Of a stretch of 64,000 nucleotides of DNA, positions 10,960 to 22,147 are shown piece after piece; position 1 is the stretch's first letter, and the number at the start of each line of letters is the position of its first letter. The DNA is from Sternotherus odoratus (Eukaryota; Chordata; Testudines; Kinosternidae). The notes below the pieces were generated by a model. It was not told the origin of the DNA. It worked only from the letters and a program-made list of their open reading frames with translations, and ran no database searches. The translations under genes were made by a program, and so were the position numbers. Where the stretch lies: positions 17,521,603 to 17,585,602 of the forward strand of contig JAVMKO010000001.1 of the NCBI GenBank assembly GCA_032164245.1. The letters are read 5' to 3'.

Positions 10960-11668
10960 TAGATGTTCAAAAATCAAAGTCTAGTTAAGGTGCGGTGAGC
11001 CAATAGCTCTCCAAAATAAATTCTGTTCTCACACATGGCCCATGCAGGGTAGAGGGTAAAGGGGTGGGAAGATTTGGGATTCTGGGGATAAAGGACAAGG
11101 CTGGAGGAAGGAATTGGGGGGTGCAGAAGGGGCTGGAGTGCAGCGGGGGAAGATCTGGGGCACTGGGAGGAAAGATGACTGGTACGACCGAGAGGCAGTA
11201 CATTGGGAAATTTGGGCTGGGGGCTGTATAGGTGAAAATGAAGAAAGGCTGTCACTCAGCTGGGGGTTGGGAGGGGCATCGGGGGCCAGTACTTACCAGA
11301 GAAGGTGACATCTTCCTTCTTCCTGGCTCTTGGCCTATGGGGCTGGCTGAGTTCAGCTCACCTCACTAAGCGTTATGACCCTTGGTGTCACAGTGCTGCT
11401 TAGATTTGCCCTGGCCTCTCTGAGACAGGGGAAGCTGGGCCAGATTTGTGGGAGTGATGTTCCTACCTGGTGCATGAGGTCGCAGTGTGACTCACTCAAA
11501 TTTGGCCTGGCCCAGCCCAGAGGCCTGGGCCAAACCTGTTCAGCGCTGAGACACAGCACACTGAGTCACAGTGTCCAGAGTGGGGAGCTGAGCCAAGCCA
11601 GCTCTGCAGCCCTTTGATACATTCTGGTGACTCCATTTTGGGTCACAACCCACAGACTAAGAAACCTT
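10960..11668 (-). mobile_element. Probable hAT-derived repeat, decayed
   Basis: The right edge GGGTCACAACCCACAGACTAAGAAAC is a decayed version of the hAT terminus whose reverse complement reads GTTTCTCAACCTGTGGGTCGC. Positions 11000-11300 are purine-rich (GGGATTCTGGGGATAAAGG and similar), like other hAT interiors. The left end and target duplication were not found. Frames here carry no domain. Confidence 0.4.
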
Positions 11669-11674
11669 TATCTA

Positions 11675-11770
11675 GCTGACAGTGTACTGGACTAGAACTC
11701 CACAGAACTAGGTTCAATTCCTTGCGCTGTCACAGACTTCCTGTGTGACCATGGGCAAGACAAGAAATGT
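11675..11770 (+). repeat. tRNA-derived SINE fragment
   Basis: CTGGACTAGAACTCCACAG, then a B-box-like GGTTCAATTCC, then CTGTGTGACCATGGGCAAGA: the tRNA-derived head and MIR-like body of an amniote SINE. It is not a functional tRNA because it lacks the cloverleaf arms. Confidence 0.7.
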
Positions 11771-11774
11771 GGTC

Positions 11775-12570
11775 TTGCTGAAATTAGTAAAAGGTGGGTG
11801 CACAGCTGGGTGGAAAAAATGATACTCACAATGTAGTTATCAATGATTCATTGTCAGACTGGGAGGGCATATCTAGTGGGGGCTTTGCGCTGTCTCTGAT
11901 ACAGTTCGATATTTTCATTAATGACTAGTTAACGGAATAGAGAGGGCATTTATAAAATTTTCAGATGACACCAAACTAGGAGGGGTTCCGAACACTTTGG
12001 AGGACAGGATTAGAATTAAAAATGACCTTGAGGGATTGGAGAATTATTCTGAAATCATTACAATGAAAGTCGATAAAGACAAGTGCAATGGTGTACACTT
12101 AGGAAGGAAAAATCAAATGCACAACTTCAAAATGGGGAATAAATTGGCTAAGCAGAAGTACTCCACAACAGGAACTGGGGGTTAAAGTGGATCACAAACT
12201 AAACATCAGACAATAATGTGATGCTGCTGCAAAAAAATTCAGATGTAATTCTGGGATATATTAAGAGACATGTCTTAGGTAAGATCCAGGAGGTAATTGA
12301 TTTGCTCTATTTGGCACTGGTGACACCTTATCTGGTGTACTCTGTTCAGTTGCAGGAACCACACTTTAAGAAAGATGTGGACAAAGAGGAGCGTCCAGAG
12401 GCGAGTAACAAAAGTGATAAAAGGTTTAGAAAACATGACCTTTGAGGAAAGGTTGAAAGAACTGAGCATGTCGAATCTAGTGAAGAGAAGACTGAGGCTG
12501 GGACATAATAGAAGTCTTCAGGTATGTAAAAGTTGTAATAAAGAGTACGGTGATCAATGTGGAAAACATC
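11775..12570 (+). pseudogene. CR1 LINE ORF2 remnant (reverse transcriptase C-terminal part)
   Basis: Conceptual translation shows the end of a CR1 ORF2 protein: 'FSDDTKLGG', a changed form of the FADD catalytic motif, near 11958; then 'KDKCNGVHLGRKNQMH' (12079-12120); 'ILGYIKRHVLGK' (12248-12285); 'VTPYLVYSVQLQ'; 'FKKDVDKEERPEA'; and 'GLENMTFEERLKEL' to 12470. The blocks lie in at least two frames, with stops between them, so the copy is dead. It is truncated at both ends and lacks the 3' octamers. Confidence 0.9.
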
Positions 12571-13994
12571 AGGGGACTAAATTCATCTCTTCTTTGAGCT
12601 CATGCGTTGAGCTTTTGGATGCACTTGAACTACAACCTTAGGCATTGCAAACCCCTCCAAGAAGTGAAGGCAAAGAAAAGTTTTGCACAAACACCAGAAC
12701 TTAAACCACTGCATTTTTCTCAGCAATATTAATTAATTATCCTTAGATACTTTGGGGACCCACAGTACAAAGGTTGGTTGCTTATTAAAATCCCAGACAT
12801 CTCTAAACAGACAATATAACTAACAATCCCATTTGCCCATGACATTGAATATCCATTCAGGTATATTCATCATTTTCCACTTTATTGTGTTTTCCTTTAA
12901 ACCTGAAATACAATGCTGTGCTTTAGGGACCTAAGGGGCAGACTTCCTTTAGCAGCTCAGGATAAACTATAGTGTGATGATTATATGCAGAACACCTCTG
13001 CAAATGTTCACAGCTCCTTCTGAATAACTATGGGACAAACACACCTGCAGCATAACTTCATTGCAGCAGAAAGTCAGTTTATACTGGGGATGAATTTGGC
13101 CCTATGTGTTTAAAGCTTGAAAGAAAAGCAAAAGGAATCAAGGGAAATCAAGAATATTCAATGAATTTCTAATGCATATGAATCCTTTTATTGGATTTTT
13201 TTCCCTCAAGGGCTTATTACCGGTGCACATTTTTTGTTCAAAGCTGAAAGGTGTTCATGATTTATTTATTTATTTTTCTTGGAAAAAAGACAAGAAAGGA
13301 GCCATATCATGAAAGATTATGAAATTATCATATATATTAATCTTCTGTTGTTACAGAGACTTCTGCCAAGTTTCTAAGAAGGTTAGGTAATAATTCTTTC
13401 TTTCCATAGTGAAAGTGAAATATTTCAGGCTTCAGTGATTATGAGCATCTGAGCTTCAAGATGTTCTGCCACATTCATATACATCTTGGATTTCTGCTCT
13501 CAGGCTGGTGTTCTTGAGGGACTTACTGGGATAACAGCTACCCACTAATAAGTCATTTTGGCAGGAGCCAAAAATCTGCTTTTAACAGTTGCTATAACCA
13601 ACTAATCTATCTCAGATTTAACTCAGGCATTTCCTTCCTAACTACACTGGAAAACAGAAACCAAAACCATTATGCAAAAGACGAAACAGAGAAATCACAA
13701 AGGAACCGGTCATTCTTACAAGCAACAGCTGCTTTTGAAGTTTGGCTAGATCTCCTATTCTATGGGGGTTTTAAGTTCTGTCTCGAGGAAAAACATTTTT
13801 TTCCAGAATAAGATGAGAAAATCCAACCACAAAGGATAGAAAAAAATAATCAGCTGACAAGCTTGGCTTACTGCACACGTTGTAAAGTGCAGGTATGGTG
13901 TTGAAGATGCCTTGAGGTGAATCGTCATAAGTTGCTATAATTTTTTTCAGTATGTCATTCCCCAAAACAGCAACAAACCTTTTCCATCAACAAC
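12571..13994. other. Unique AT-rich sequence
   Basis: No gene or repeat boundary recognised. The longest frame (64 codons, 13771-13965) has no domain. Confidence 0.45.
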
Positions 13995-13996
13995 TA

Positions 13997-14115
13997 GGGT
14001 AATCAGATGTCCCGATTTTATAGGGACAGTCCCGATTTTGGGGTCTTTTTCTTCTATAGGCTCCTATTACCCCCACCTGCTGTCCTGATTTTTCACACTT
14101 GCGGTTCGGTCACAC
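13997..14115. mobile_element. Short TA-flanked MITE, 119 bp
   Basis: The left end GGGTAATCAGATGTCCCG and right end GGTTCGGTCACAC are decayed inverted repeats of the family that reads GGGTGACCAGA at its ends. It is flanked by TA at 13995-13996 and 14116-14117. The body contains the typical GGGACAGTCCCGATTTTGGGG. The TA suggests a Tc1/mariner-type origin. Confidence 0.7.
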
Positions 14116-14179
14116 TAACTAGTTTACCGCCAATGTCCAGCCTGTCAGTCTACTCCCACTACCTCTTCTGACACAAAGG

Positions 14180-14305
14180 AGATCTTGTAGTTAAAGCTCT
14201 GGATGGAACTCAGAAAACCTAGATCCAGATCACTGACTCTGCCATATAGTTTCTGTGTGGCCTTTGATAAATTACTTAATCTCTCCCTAATTGCAGTTCC
14301 CTAGA
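14180..14305 (+). repeat. tRNA-derived MIR-like SINE, decayed
   Basis: CTTGTAGTTAAAGCTCTGGA, AACCTAGATCC, ACTCTGCCATAT and GTGTGGCCTTTGATAAATTACTTAATCTCTCC follow the tRNA-SINE layout (head, variant B box, then the 'GACCTTGGGCAAGTCACTTAA' body). Confidence 0.6.
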
Positions 14306-14582
14306 ATAACAGGCCTTGATCTCAGACATGGCCTTCAGATGCTACTAGATTACAAAATAAAATAGTAATAATAAGAAGTTTCATTAAGTTCAATGTATCT
14401 GTGCATCTAAAAGAGGGATTCATGAACAGAGTCTAATATGGATTTAAAGAGCCATATGTTTGATTTATGGCACAACATATAAATGATAACCCCATGTCTG
14501 CTGCAGAATATGTGAGGAATAGGTAACTGAATATTAGTTGTTACATACCTATAATTCCATTGTATTATATGATTGAGCTTTA

Positions 14583-14975
14583 AAGATGATCCATCCACTG
14601 TAACCCCCAGAAAAGGACCTAGGGGTTACAGTGGATGAGAAGCTGGATATGAGTCAACAGTGTGCCCTTGTTGCCAAGAAGGCTAATGGCATTTTGGGCT
14701 ATATAAGTAGGGGCACTGCCAGTAGATCGAGGGATGTGATTGTTCCCCTCTATTTGACATTGGTGAGGCCTCATCTGGAGTCCTGTGTCCAGTTTTGGGG
14801 CCACTACAAGAAGAATGTAGGGAAAATTGGAAAGAGACCAGAAGAGGGCAACAAAAATGAGTAGGGGCCTGGAGCACGTGACTTATGAGAAGAGGCTGAG
14901 GGAACTGGGATTGTTTACAGAAGAGAAGACTGAGGGGAGATTTGATAGCTGCTTTCAACTACCTGAAATGTATGA
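14583..14975 (+). pseudogene. CR1 LINE ORF2 remnant
   Basis: The frame at 14631-14864 reads '[27 protein letters not shown]', then '[30 protein letters not shown]', the conserved C-terminal part of CR1 ORF2. The element continues as 'GAGGGAACTGGGATTGTTTA' (the '..ERLRELGLF' region) out of frame. It is truncated at both ends. Its 5' edge carries a short inverted copy of its own first bases (14592-14607). Confidence 0.92.
14592..14637. repeat. 16-bp perfect inverted repeat at a CR1 5' junction
   Basis: CATCCACTGTAACCCC (14592-14607) and GGGGTTACAGTGGATG (14622-14637) are exact reverse complements, 14 bases apart. The right arm is CR1 sequence; the left arm is an inverted copy at the truncation point. 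Confidence 0.95.
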
Positions 14976-16825
14976 TGTATGTAATGAAATGTAGATGTAT
15001 GTAATGAAAATGGGTGTAAAGTAGCTGTCACAGAATTCTCCTCTGGATTCCATAACACTTTCAGTTTAATACTTCCCTCTATAAGAACCCTAATACCTGA
15101 ATCAGTGCTTACGTACAGATTCCCTAGCTTGTCACAAAAATAAACCAAGATGGCTCCGTTAGGTATGGATGTGGGGATACAATTTATATACACCTCGTTG
15201 TTCCATCTAATGAAGACTAAAACTACTGAATTGTAATGTACGTACATGGTTAATGTGCCTGTTACAAACATGTGGATAGCATCTGGAAAACTTCATAGGG
15301 GAAGCAGTTTATGTATATTTCTAGCATAATGATACCGTCTTCCTTTGCAAAGCGCTTTTTGATCTACTGACAACAAGTGTTGTTTAAAGTGAGGTTTGGT
15401 TATTATTTACAGAGCAAAACATAGCATCCAAACCACAAAAGAAACAGAATTATAAGTAAACTGGCATCATCAGATTATTTGTTCTGTGTCTTTGTGTTTA
15501 TACACACAGAACAAATAAGCTTTTATAGTAAGTAAGGCTTAGTTAGTGGAGTTAAAGTCAAGGGTGAGCTGGATTCTGTAGGTAGAGCTCCTGTAGGAAA
15601 GAGGAACTAACCTCATTCTAAATTAAAAACATAGGTAAATTACTTCTATATTTGTGTGATTTCTTGCACAGGTTTTGGTAGTCAAGGATTAAATATCTGC
15701 AGTTTTTTATTGAGATATTCAATCCATATTTTCCTTTGCTTTAATTTCATCCAACATCCAGTACCTTTGTGTTTGTGCTCTTCAGATATTTGTACATGAA
15801 TAACATATCCTCCTTAATAACTGTTTGGCCGAAGTCTGCATACTTAGGTGCTGCTCCTGTGCCTAACTTTGTACTTAAGTCTGCAGCATCAGGGCCTGCG
15901 GTACCACAATAATCATAGCTAGAGGGGCAGAGCAGAGGGATAGATCATAAAAGTTTGATTGATAGATGGATTTTTTGAATGATCAGTGCCATAGATTTTG
16001 CTCATTTTACTCATAGATCAATCCCCCTAGTCCCTTGACAACAGAAGTAGCCTGCGTCTGATATAGGAAATAAAAGGAATAGAAATGCCCCTGAGTAATA
16101 TACTGAAAAATGTAGTGTAATAATTACTATGCCATTATACCATGATTCCACATGTTCCTCCATTATATCTGTGCCCTGAAACTTAAAGCTTTGCCTCCTT
16201 CTCATAATAACTTTCAGTCCTCTGTAGGAAGAATATGAATTCTAATGAAACACTTTGAAAAAAACAATGAATAAATCATTGACTTAATCCCCCTTGATAA
16301 CGCGTGTACCAAAAAAGTGAATTCTTAATTTCCATTCACTCACATCATAAATGAAATTTTCTCATCATTAAACCTAAAACAGCAGATGTGATTTTTTTAA
16401 TTAAAAATGATGGCAAATGATGGATTTTTAAAAGCTTTTAATGCTGTATATGTTACCCAAAGCTACCAGCAAAACATCCCCCTGGGAGGGTGATGCTAGG
16501 TTGCTAGTGATTGTTAGTGACTGAGGTTTTTCTCATGATATTAAAAAGTAGGAAAGAAATAACAGCACTCACACAACAGTTCAGAACTCATTAAAATGTT
16601 CTTTGTTCATGAAAAGCACTCAATAGCCTTGACAGTTATAAATATCCAGTGGCAAGTGTAATATTTGAGAAAGGGGAAAGTCTGAGCTTAACACTTAAAT
16701 GATAAGTTTTATCCAGAAGGACCAGAAGTCAGTTTGTGTTAATTGTCCGAGGAACACTGTCTCAGCTGATAGACACTGAGTTTGTTTCAATGTCAGCATG
16801 TGCATAAAGCCCATTGAAGTTCATA
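14976..16825. other. Unique sequence
   Basis: Low-GC single-copy-looking DNA. The longest frame is 118 codons on the minus strand (14915-15271); its start overlaps no known domain and its end runs into the CR1 remnant. A short stretch at 15830-15900 (CTTAGGTGCTGC...CTTAAGTCTGCAGCATCAGGG) resembles the foldback repeat at 37073. Confidence 0.45.
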
Positions 16826-17088
16826 GGATTACATGTCTGTCAAAAAACAACCAAATCCACTGCGGCAAGTCTTAAAGCCTGGGTCCACAGACTCAGACTT
16901 GTGCTGCGGGGATCAAAATAGCAGCGTATATGTTCGGCCTCGGGCTGGAGCCTGGGCCCTGAGACCTGGAGAACGGGGAGCATCTACACAGCTATTTTTA
17001 GCTCCGCAGCATGAGCCCTGCAAGCCCGAGTCAGTTGACCTAGCTCTAACACTCGCTGTCTTTGTCTTTTTTTGCTGTCTACATACCC
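16826..17088. mobile_element. Harbinger-like MITE, GC-rich
   Basis: The right end TGTCTACATACCC matches the reverse complement of GGGTATGTCTTCAC at 54038 and is followed by TAA. The left end (GGATTACATGTCTGTC) is a decayed counterpart. The GC-rich body (GCCTCGGGCTGGAGCCTGGG) gives a 91-codon frame without a domain. The 3-bp TWA duplication is imperfect here. Confidence 0.6.
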
Positions 17089-17243
17089 TAAGAAGCCTCA
17101 GGGCCTGACCCCAGGCTACTGAAATCAATAGGAGTCTTTCCATTGCCTTCATTGGATCAAGACTCTAAATCTGACCTAGCCTTAATTCTGTATGTTATAC
17201 AAGCAAAGCCTACATCATTATTCCTTTGTTCTTTCCCCCAAAC

Positions 17244-17538
17244 CAGGAATCGGAAACCTTTGGCCAGTGGCCCACCAGGGTAAGCCCATTGGCGAGCTGG
17301 GCCAGTTTGTTTATGTGCTGCATCCACAGGTTCGGTCGATCACAGCTCCCACTGGCCACAGTTCACCAGGGATGTGCTGGCCACTGTTTCCTGCAGCCCC
17401 AGTTGGCTTGGAGAGGCGAACTGCGGGCAGTGGGAGCTGTGATTGGCCAAACCTGTGGACATCGCCGGTAAACAAACAGTCCCGGCTTGCCAGAGGGCTT
17501 ACCCTGGCAGGCCGCGAGCCAAAGGTCACCGATCCCTG
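17244..17538. mobile_element. hAT-type MITE, 295 bp
   Basis: The ends CAGGAATCGGAAACCTTTGGC and GCCAAAGGTCACCGATCCCTG are inverted repeats of the CAGGGATCGGCAACC hAT type. The flanks CCCCAAAC (17236-17243) and CCGCAAAC (17539-17546) are an 8-bp duplication with one change. Internally ACCAGGGTAAGCC near the left pairs with GGCTTACCCTGGC near the right, so most of the element can fold back. Frames of 96-122 codons are not genes. Confidence 0.9.
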
Positions 17539-17649
17539 CCGCAAACAAATGCTTGCTTGAGCACATAACAAATACCATGCCACAAAGTGCTCAGCATTCA
17601 TGAGCAGAGAAAAAGTAACAGAACAATGTGTGTGCAGAATGGAGAAGCA

Positions 17650-17812
17650 GGGAGAGAATCTCAGGAGATCATGTAGTCTAACCCCCTGCTCAAAGTAAGA
17701 CCAATCCCTCTTTGTGCCCCATATCCCTAAATGGCCCCCTCATGGATTGAACTCACAACTCTGGGTTTAGCAGGCCAATGCTCAAAGCACTGAGCAGGCT
17801 GTGGTATAGTCC
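17650..17812 (-). mobile_element. CR1 LINE fragment
   Basis: GATCATGTAGTCTAACCCCC, CTCAAAGTAAGACCAATCCC and GATTGAACTCACAACTCTGG are CR1 3'-region motifs in reverse orientation, the first being the same motif as in 1383-1500. The 3' octamers are missing. Confidence 0.85.
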
Positions 17813-18444
17813 CCAGCAGCAAACAATGGGAAGGTCCATACCAGACCTGTGGAACACAGGCTTCCCTATGGATCAGCACGGCATTGCCTGGGTTGTGACA
17901 TAAATGACTTGAAAGTATTTTCTATCTCTAGTTTGCCATCACCATCAAAGTTCACTAGTAACTCTTCTTGGCTCACCATAACGATTGCACGGCTTTTTAC
18001 AAGCACTCACTATTTAAGGAGCAAGAGCAAAGATGTGAAAAAATAGTGCTTGAAAATGAGTTGTGCCTATGAGGTGAGCCTATGGGGGCAATGCAGAGGC
18101 AGAAGCACCTGGAGTTACTGCGTCTCACACAGGTATGTAGCCTCTGGTACTATAGGAAGAGCACAACCATTGCTGCCAGGGGTGCTGAACAATTTGTATA
18201 GCAGGGGCGCTGAGAGCCACTGAACCAAACTGTTTCCATCATATATCGGGTTTACTACTTCAAGCCAAGGGGTCCACCAGCACCCCCAACACCCTTAGTT
18301 CTAGCATGCATGATTGCTGCACCCTGTGACAGGATAGAGAGGGGGCTCTCTGTCATCCCACTGAAGGCCATGGTTCTGCCCCTTTGTGGAGCCTCACCTA
18401 ACCATGGAAGTGGCATGGCATCGGATCCTGCTTCTGCGGAAGAA
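17813..18444. other. Sequence without a recognised feature
   Basis: Moderate-GC sequence. Nothing assignable. Confidence 0.4.
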
Positions 18445-18987
18445 CAGTAGAACCTCAGAGTTACCGACACCTCGGGAATGGAGGTTGTCCGTAACTCTGA
18501 AATGGTCTTAACTCTGAACAAAGCGCAGTTCAGGTTCCAGGTCCACCAGCTAACACTCCAGGCCAGGTTTCAGCAGCAGCTGAGCTCCCTACTCAGCACT
18601 GGCATGAATTTGCAAGCTTGTTCCCCTCCTGGGGGTGTGGGGTAAAAAAAAACAGTGCATCCCCACCCAACTGCGGGAGGAGGGTAAAAATAGCATGTCC
18701 CCCTCCTGGTGACAGGTGTGGGGCGTGAAAGCAGTGCAGACCTCATCACTGCTCCTGCTCTGCTGGCTCTAACTGCACAGCATGTTGCTGCAAGTGGCTG
18801 GCCTGTGAAGAGGGGTGGGGATGGGGACAGGTTGCCCAGATGTGCTGGCCTTTAAGATGCAATACAGGTACAATACAGTATTTTTTTTTTGTTCTGATGC
18901 TGATTGATTGATTACTTCCGGTTTCACATGGTATCCGGTTGACCGGTCCATCCATAACTCTGGTGTTTGTATCCTTCAGGTTCTGCT
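18445..18987. mobile_element. Tigger/pogo-like MITE, about 540 bp
   Basis: The left end CAGTAGAACCTCAGAGTTACC and the right-hand CATAACTCTGG...CAGGTTCTGCTA are inverted counterparts of the pogo/Tigger type. The left end carries a second internal repeat (CCGTAACTCTGAAATGG). The TA duplication is not clean, so the outer few bases are uncertain. No transposase frame. Confidence 0.72.
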
Positions 18988-19225
18988 ATAAGTGACAAAA
19001 GTCCCACTGAGTTCGGTGCTAACAGGATCAGGCCCATTGTTCACAGACACAGGACTTGGTGTTTCCCTCCAGCAATAGATGCCCATGTGGATCATCCTCT
19101 CCTCCCCTTATCCAACAGCATAGGCAGGGCACAAGGGAGCGCTTGCTGCTTATTACTACATGTGAGGACCTCCTATTGCTTCTGCACCTGCCATGCTTTC
19201 ATGCCCAAAGGAAGTGCTTCTCTAA

Positions 19226-19518
19226 GGGCAGGTGTTAGATTGACGGGTAGCAATCAAACTTCTGGGGGTCGATTTATTATGTCTAGTCTAGACGCGATAA
19301 ATCGATCCCCGAGCGCTCTCCCGTCGACCCCGGAACTCCACCGTCGCGAGAGGCGCAGGTGGAGCTGATGAGGGAGTGGAGCAGTCGACTCAGAACCATG
19401 AAGATGCCATGGTAAGTCAACCTAAATACATTGACTTCAGCTACACTATTCCCGTAGCTGAAATTACGTATCTTAGGTCACTCACCTCCCTCCCCTTCCC
19501 CGCAATGTAGACCAGGGC
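19226..19518. mobile_element. Harbinger-like MITE, 293 bp
   Basis: Flanked by TAA at 19223-19225 and 19519-19521. The left end GGGCAGGTGTTAGATTG and the right end CAATGTAGACCAGGGC are decayed inverted repeats. The interior has TATGTCTAGTCTAGACGCGA next to GATAAATCGATCCCCGAGCG. A sister copy lies at 31176-31454 with the same order of blocks. Confidence 0.78.
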
Positions 19519-19774
19519 TAAGATGATACTTCTGGGCCCAGTGCTCATGGGGATGTGATATTTCTGAGCATGCTTGTCAGCATCTTGAGGCAATAGTTTG
19601 GGGGATGGAAGGTAAAAAGCCATATTCCTGTCAGTTTAGCAAACTCCTCACAATAATGCATCCTGAATTTGAGACACATTGTGGCAAAAACAATCATAAT
19701 AAATAACTCGCATAACAGATGTAAGTAAGTCAGTAGAGCTCTACAATTTCAAAAGCATTAAAATAATCTATTAT

Positions 19775-20042
19775 TACTAATATTACGGTAGTGCCTAGAG
19801 GCCCCAGCTCAGACTGGGGCACTGTAGTGCTACATGTTCTACATACGCATGGTAAGACACACAAAGCTTCTAGTCTGAACAGACAATACAGACAAAAGAA
19901 TGAGAAGAGAAGCAGAGGGACAGAGCAGTGAAGGGATTAGTCTAAGATGACACAGCATATTAGTGGTAGAGCAGGAAAAGAACACAGGTCTCTTAATGCC
20001 CCCTCCATTGTTCTACCCACTAGACCGCACTGCCTCTCATTG
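19775..20042 (-). repeat. tRNA-derived SINE, nearly full length
   Basis: On the minus strand it begins AGAGGCAGTGCGGTCTAGTG (A-box-like), then GAGACCTGTGTTCTTTTCC (B-box-like), then GCTGTGTCATC and TCCCTTCACTGCTCTGTCC, a body with CTGGGGCCTCTAGGCACTACC, and an ATT-rich tail (19775-19790 on the plus strand). This is the order of a Pol III-transcribed turtle-type SINE. It is diverged. Confidence 0.78.
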
Positions 20043-20789
20043 AGAAGCTTAAGGACTTTAGAAGGAACCAGTTCAAATAACCATTCTAGAATCAAAAGTT
20101 TCAGACAAAGGCACTGTCATAGGATGGCTCTTGTCTCATACTTCAAGTCTTGGATCAAAATATAGAAACTTAATTGGGTATTTACATATCAATATCCAAA
20201 TCTAGAATGGACATGTCCTATTAAAAATTGTTCATAGTTGAAAAAAAGAATTTGCCTACATACACAATTAAATACAAAGGTATGTGGTTTGTCAGGATCC
20301 CCATGTTTATAGGGAGCTATATTTTTAAGACTATATCAGAGACTTGGGAGACTTTATCCAATGAAAGTACTTTACAGAATTTGTAAAAGCATATTTCCTG
20401 CCAGCACCCTAAGATCTACTTACACATGTTCTGCCGGTACATGAGGACATCTAACTTGACATTCAAAGAACCAGAGGGGAAAAGTATGAGGATGTGTAAA
20501 TTAAAGTGTGTGTGCGTGTGTGTGATGGGGAGTGTGTATGGGGGGGGGGTTCTTTAACTGACACCAACTTACCATTTCTCTTTGCTCCACATTGTGAAAA
20601 TTGGTCACAATTTGACTCACTTATGCATCTGCAGAGCAGATATAATTAGGTCTAGGGGAGTCCCACTGAGTGTAATTTTCACCACCTTATGCTTCACTTC
20701 TGAATTTGGTCTTCTCTTTCTAAAAAAGGCTTAATGAATTACTCAAACTGGTCTATCTCATAAACAGCATTTCTAATACCACCAGGGGT
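20043..20789. other. Unique sequence with a GT-rich microsatellite
   Basis: A GTGTGTGCGTGTGTGTG tract lies at about 20507-20525 and a G9 run near 20541. Nothing else was recognised. Confidence 0.45.
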
Positions 20790-20949
20790 CAGAGCTGTCC
20801 CTAGTGTAGGGCAAATCAGGGCAACCACTCTGGGCCCCGCACTTTGATGGCCACCCCAGGCTGGTGCAATTGTCCACCATGGTCAGTCCTGGAAGAGACG
20901 AATCTGTCACTTCCCCCCTGGGCCCAGCAGCCCTCTAGGGACAGCCCTG
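20790..20949. mobile_element. hAT-type MITE, 160 bp
   Basis: The left end CAGAGCTGTCCCTAG and right end CTAGGGACAGCCCTG are inverted repeats with one mismatch. The flanks CCAGGGGT (20782-20789) and CCAGGGAT (20950-20957) are an 8-bp duplication with one change. The body GGGCAAATCAGGGCAACC...CTGGGCCC is non-coding. Confidence 0.88.
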
Positions 20950-20957
20950 CCAGGGAT

Positions 20958-21547
20958 GGTTTTCTAAAGCTTCAGTGACTGGGTTATGGCTTTGCACATT
21001 TGTGTGATTTAGACTTGGCCCCATTTTAACTAAACCCCCAACATTTGCAGGACTCTGTAAAATAATTCAAGTTAACACACTGTGTTTAAAAAACATGCTC
21101 ATACAGGCTGAATACTGGTATCCACAGACTGACTCCACAATAGCATGAAATAGGATGTATATAAATCTCTCCAAATCACAGTCTTATGGGGGACAAAGAT
21201 TAACCTGTCAAATCCAGCATCACACTATTACCCCTCAGTGAGCGTAAATTAGTGTATCTACATTTATTTCAATGCATTGACACCAATTACAGAAGCTGAG
21301 AATCTGTGAAATTTGTGAAAAAGACCTGGAATTTTGAAAGCACCTTCCAAAGACTAATAGGGTGTATTGCATGCATGTAAAGATTCAGCATGACATTACT
21401 AAACAGCATGACATCTCCGGGACATTATGTCTGTCAGTTTGGAACCCAAATTCTTTGACTGCTGTCCAAGAGAGATCTCAAACAGGACTTTTCATGTCTT
21501 GGAGCACTAATTATCATCACCAGGCCTCTGTATTAATAGGTTATATA
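20958..21547. other. Unique sequence before the Helitron
   Basis: No gene or repeat recognised. The last base (A at 21547) is the host side of the Helitron insertion. Confidence 0.45.
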
Positions 21548-21567
21548 TCTATATATATAAAAGTCAA

Positions 21568-21616
21568 GTGGTGTATGTATGTGTGTATGTATGTATGTAT
21601 GTATGTATGTACGTAT
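21568..21616. repeat. (GTAT)n microsatellite in the Helitron 5' end
   Basis: GTATGTAT tetranucleotide repeats with one TGTG interruption, in the place where vertebrate Helitrons often have a simple repeat. Confidence 0.92.
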
Positions 21617-21802
21617 GACTGCGAACTCCTCCCGCACCGTTTGAGCCAGAGACTTGAAATTTGGTACAGTGAGGGGTCTTGGGGTCTAGATGCTGGTAAG
21701 GGTCGAAAAATTTTCGGATCTCACCTCTGACGCCCCCCAGGGGTGAAAGTCTTTCAGGGCCAATCACATCGGCTGGGCGGTTAGGTGGTGATGATGTCAT
21801 AA

Positions 21803-21903
21803 TACCCCCTCCAACAGACACCTCACTCGCTCAGCTCACCCCTCCCTCCTCCAACGGAACCCCGGAGATCCCTCAGTTCTCTGCCCCTCCCCCCTCCCAA
21901 CGG
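21803..21903 (+). repeat. First units of the Helitron minisatellite
   Basis: CTCAGCTCACCCCTCCCTCC and CAACGGAACCCCGGAGATCC are copies of the 45-bp unit that continues at 27814. The DIRS insertion breaks the array after CCAACGGA. Confidence 0.9.
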
Positions 21904-21949
21904 AAAGAACAGTTACTTACCTCGTAACGTTGGTTCTTCGAGATGTGTT

Positions 21950-22111
21950 GCTCATGTCCATTCCACATGTGTGTGCGCACCGCGCATGCACGGTTCCGGA
22001 ACTTTTTCCCTAGCGATACCCGTAGGGTCGGCAGGGGCGACCCCTGGAGTGGCGCCGATATGGCAATGTATATATTCCCCTGCCGACCCTTCCCCCGCTC
22101 AGTTCCTTCTT
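21950..22111. repeat. DIRS inverted terminal repeat, left copy
   Basis: 162 bases from GCTCATGTCC to CAGTTCCTTCTT, the exact reverse complement of 27635-27796. The extension 21904-21949 (AAGAACAGTTACTTACC...) outside it is present only at this end and in the internal complementary region. Confidence 0.96.
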
Positions 22112-22147
22112 GCCGGTACTCCGACAGAGGGGAGGCGGGAGGGTTTC

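Noticed and set aside
17192..17601. 96- and 122-codon frames near 17.4 kb
   Set aside because: They coincide with the foldback hAT MITE and read on both strands because it is palindromic.
19775..20042. tRNA gene
   Set aside because: A- and B-box-like words are present, but the cloverleaf is not; the body and ATT tail are those of a SINE.
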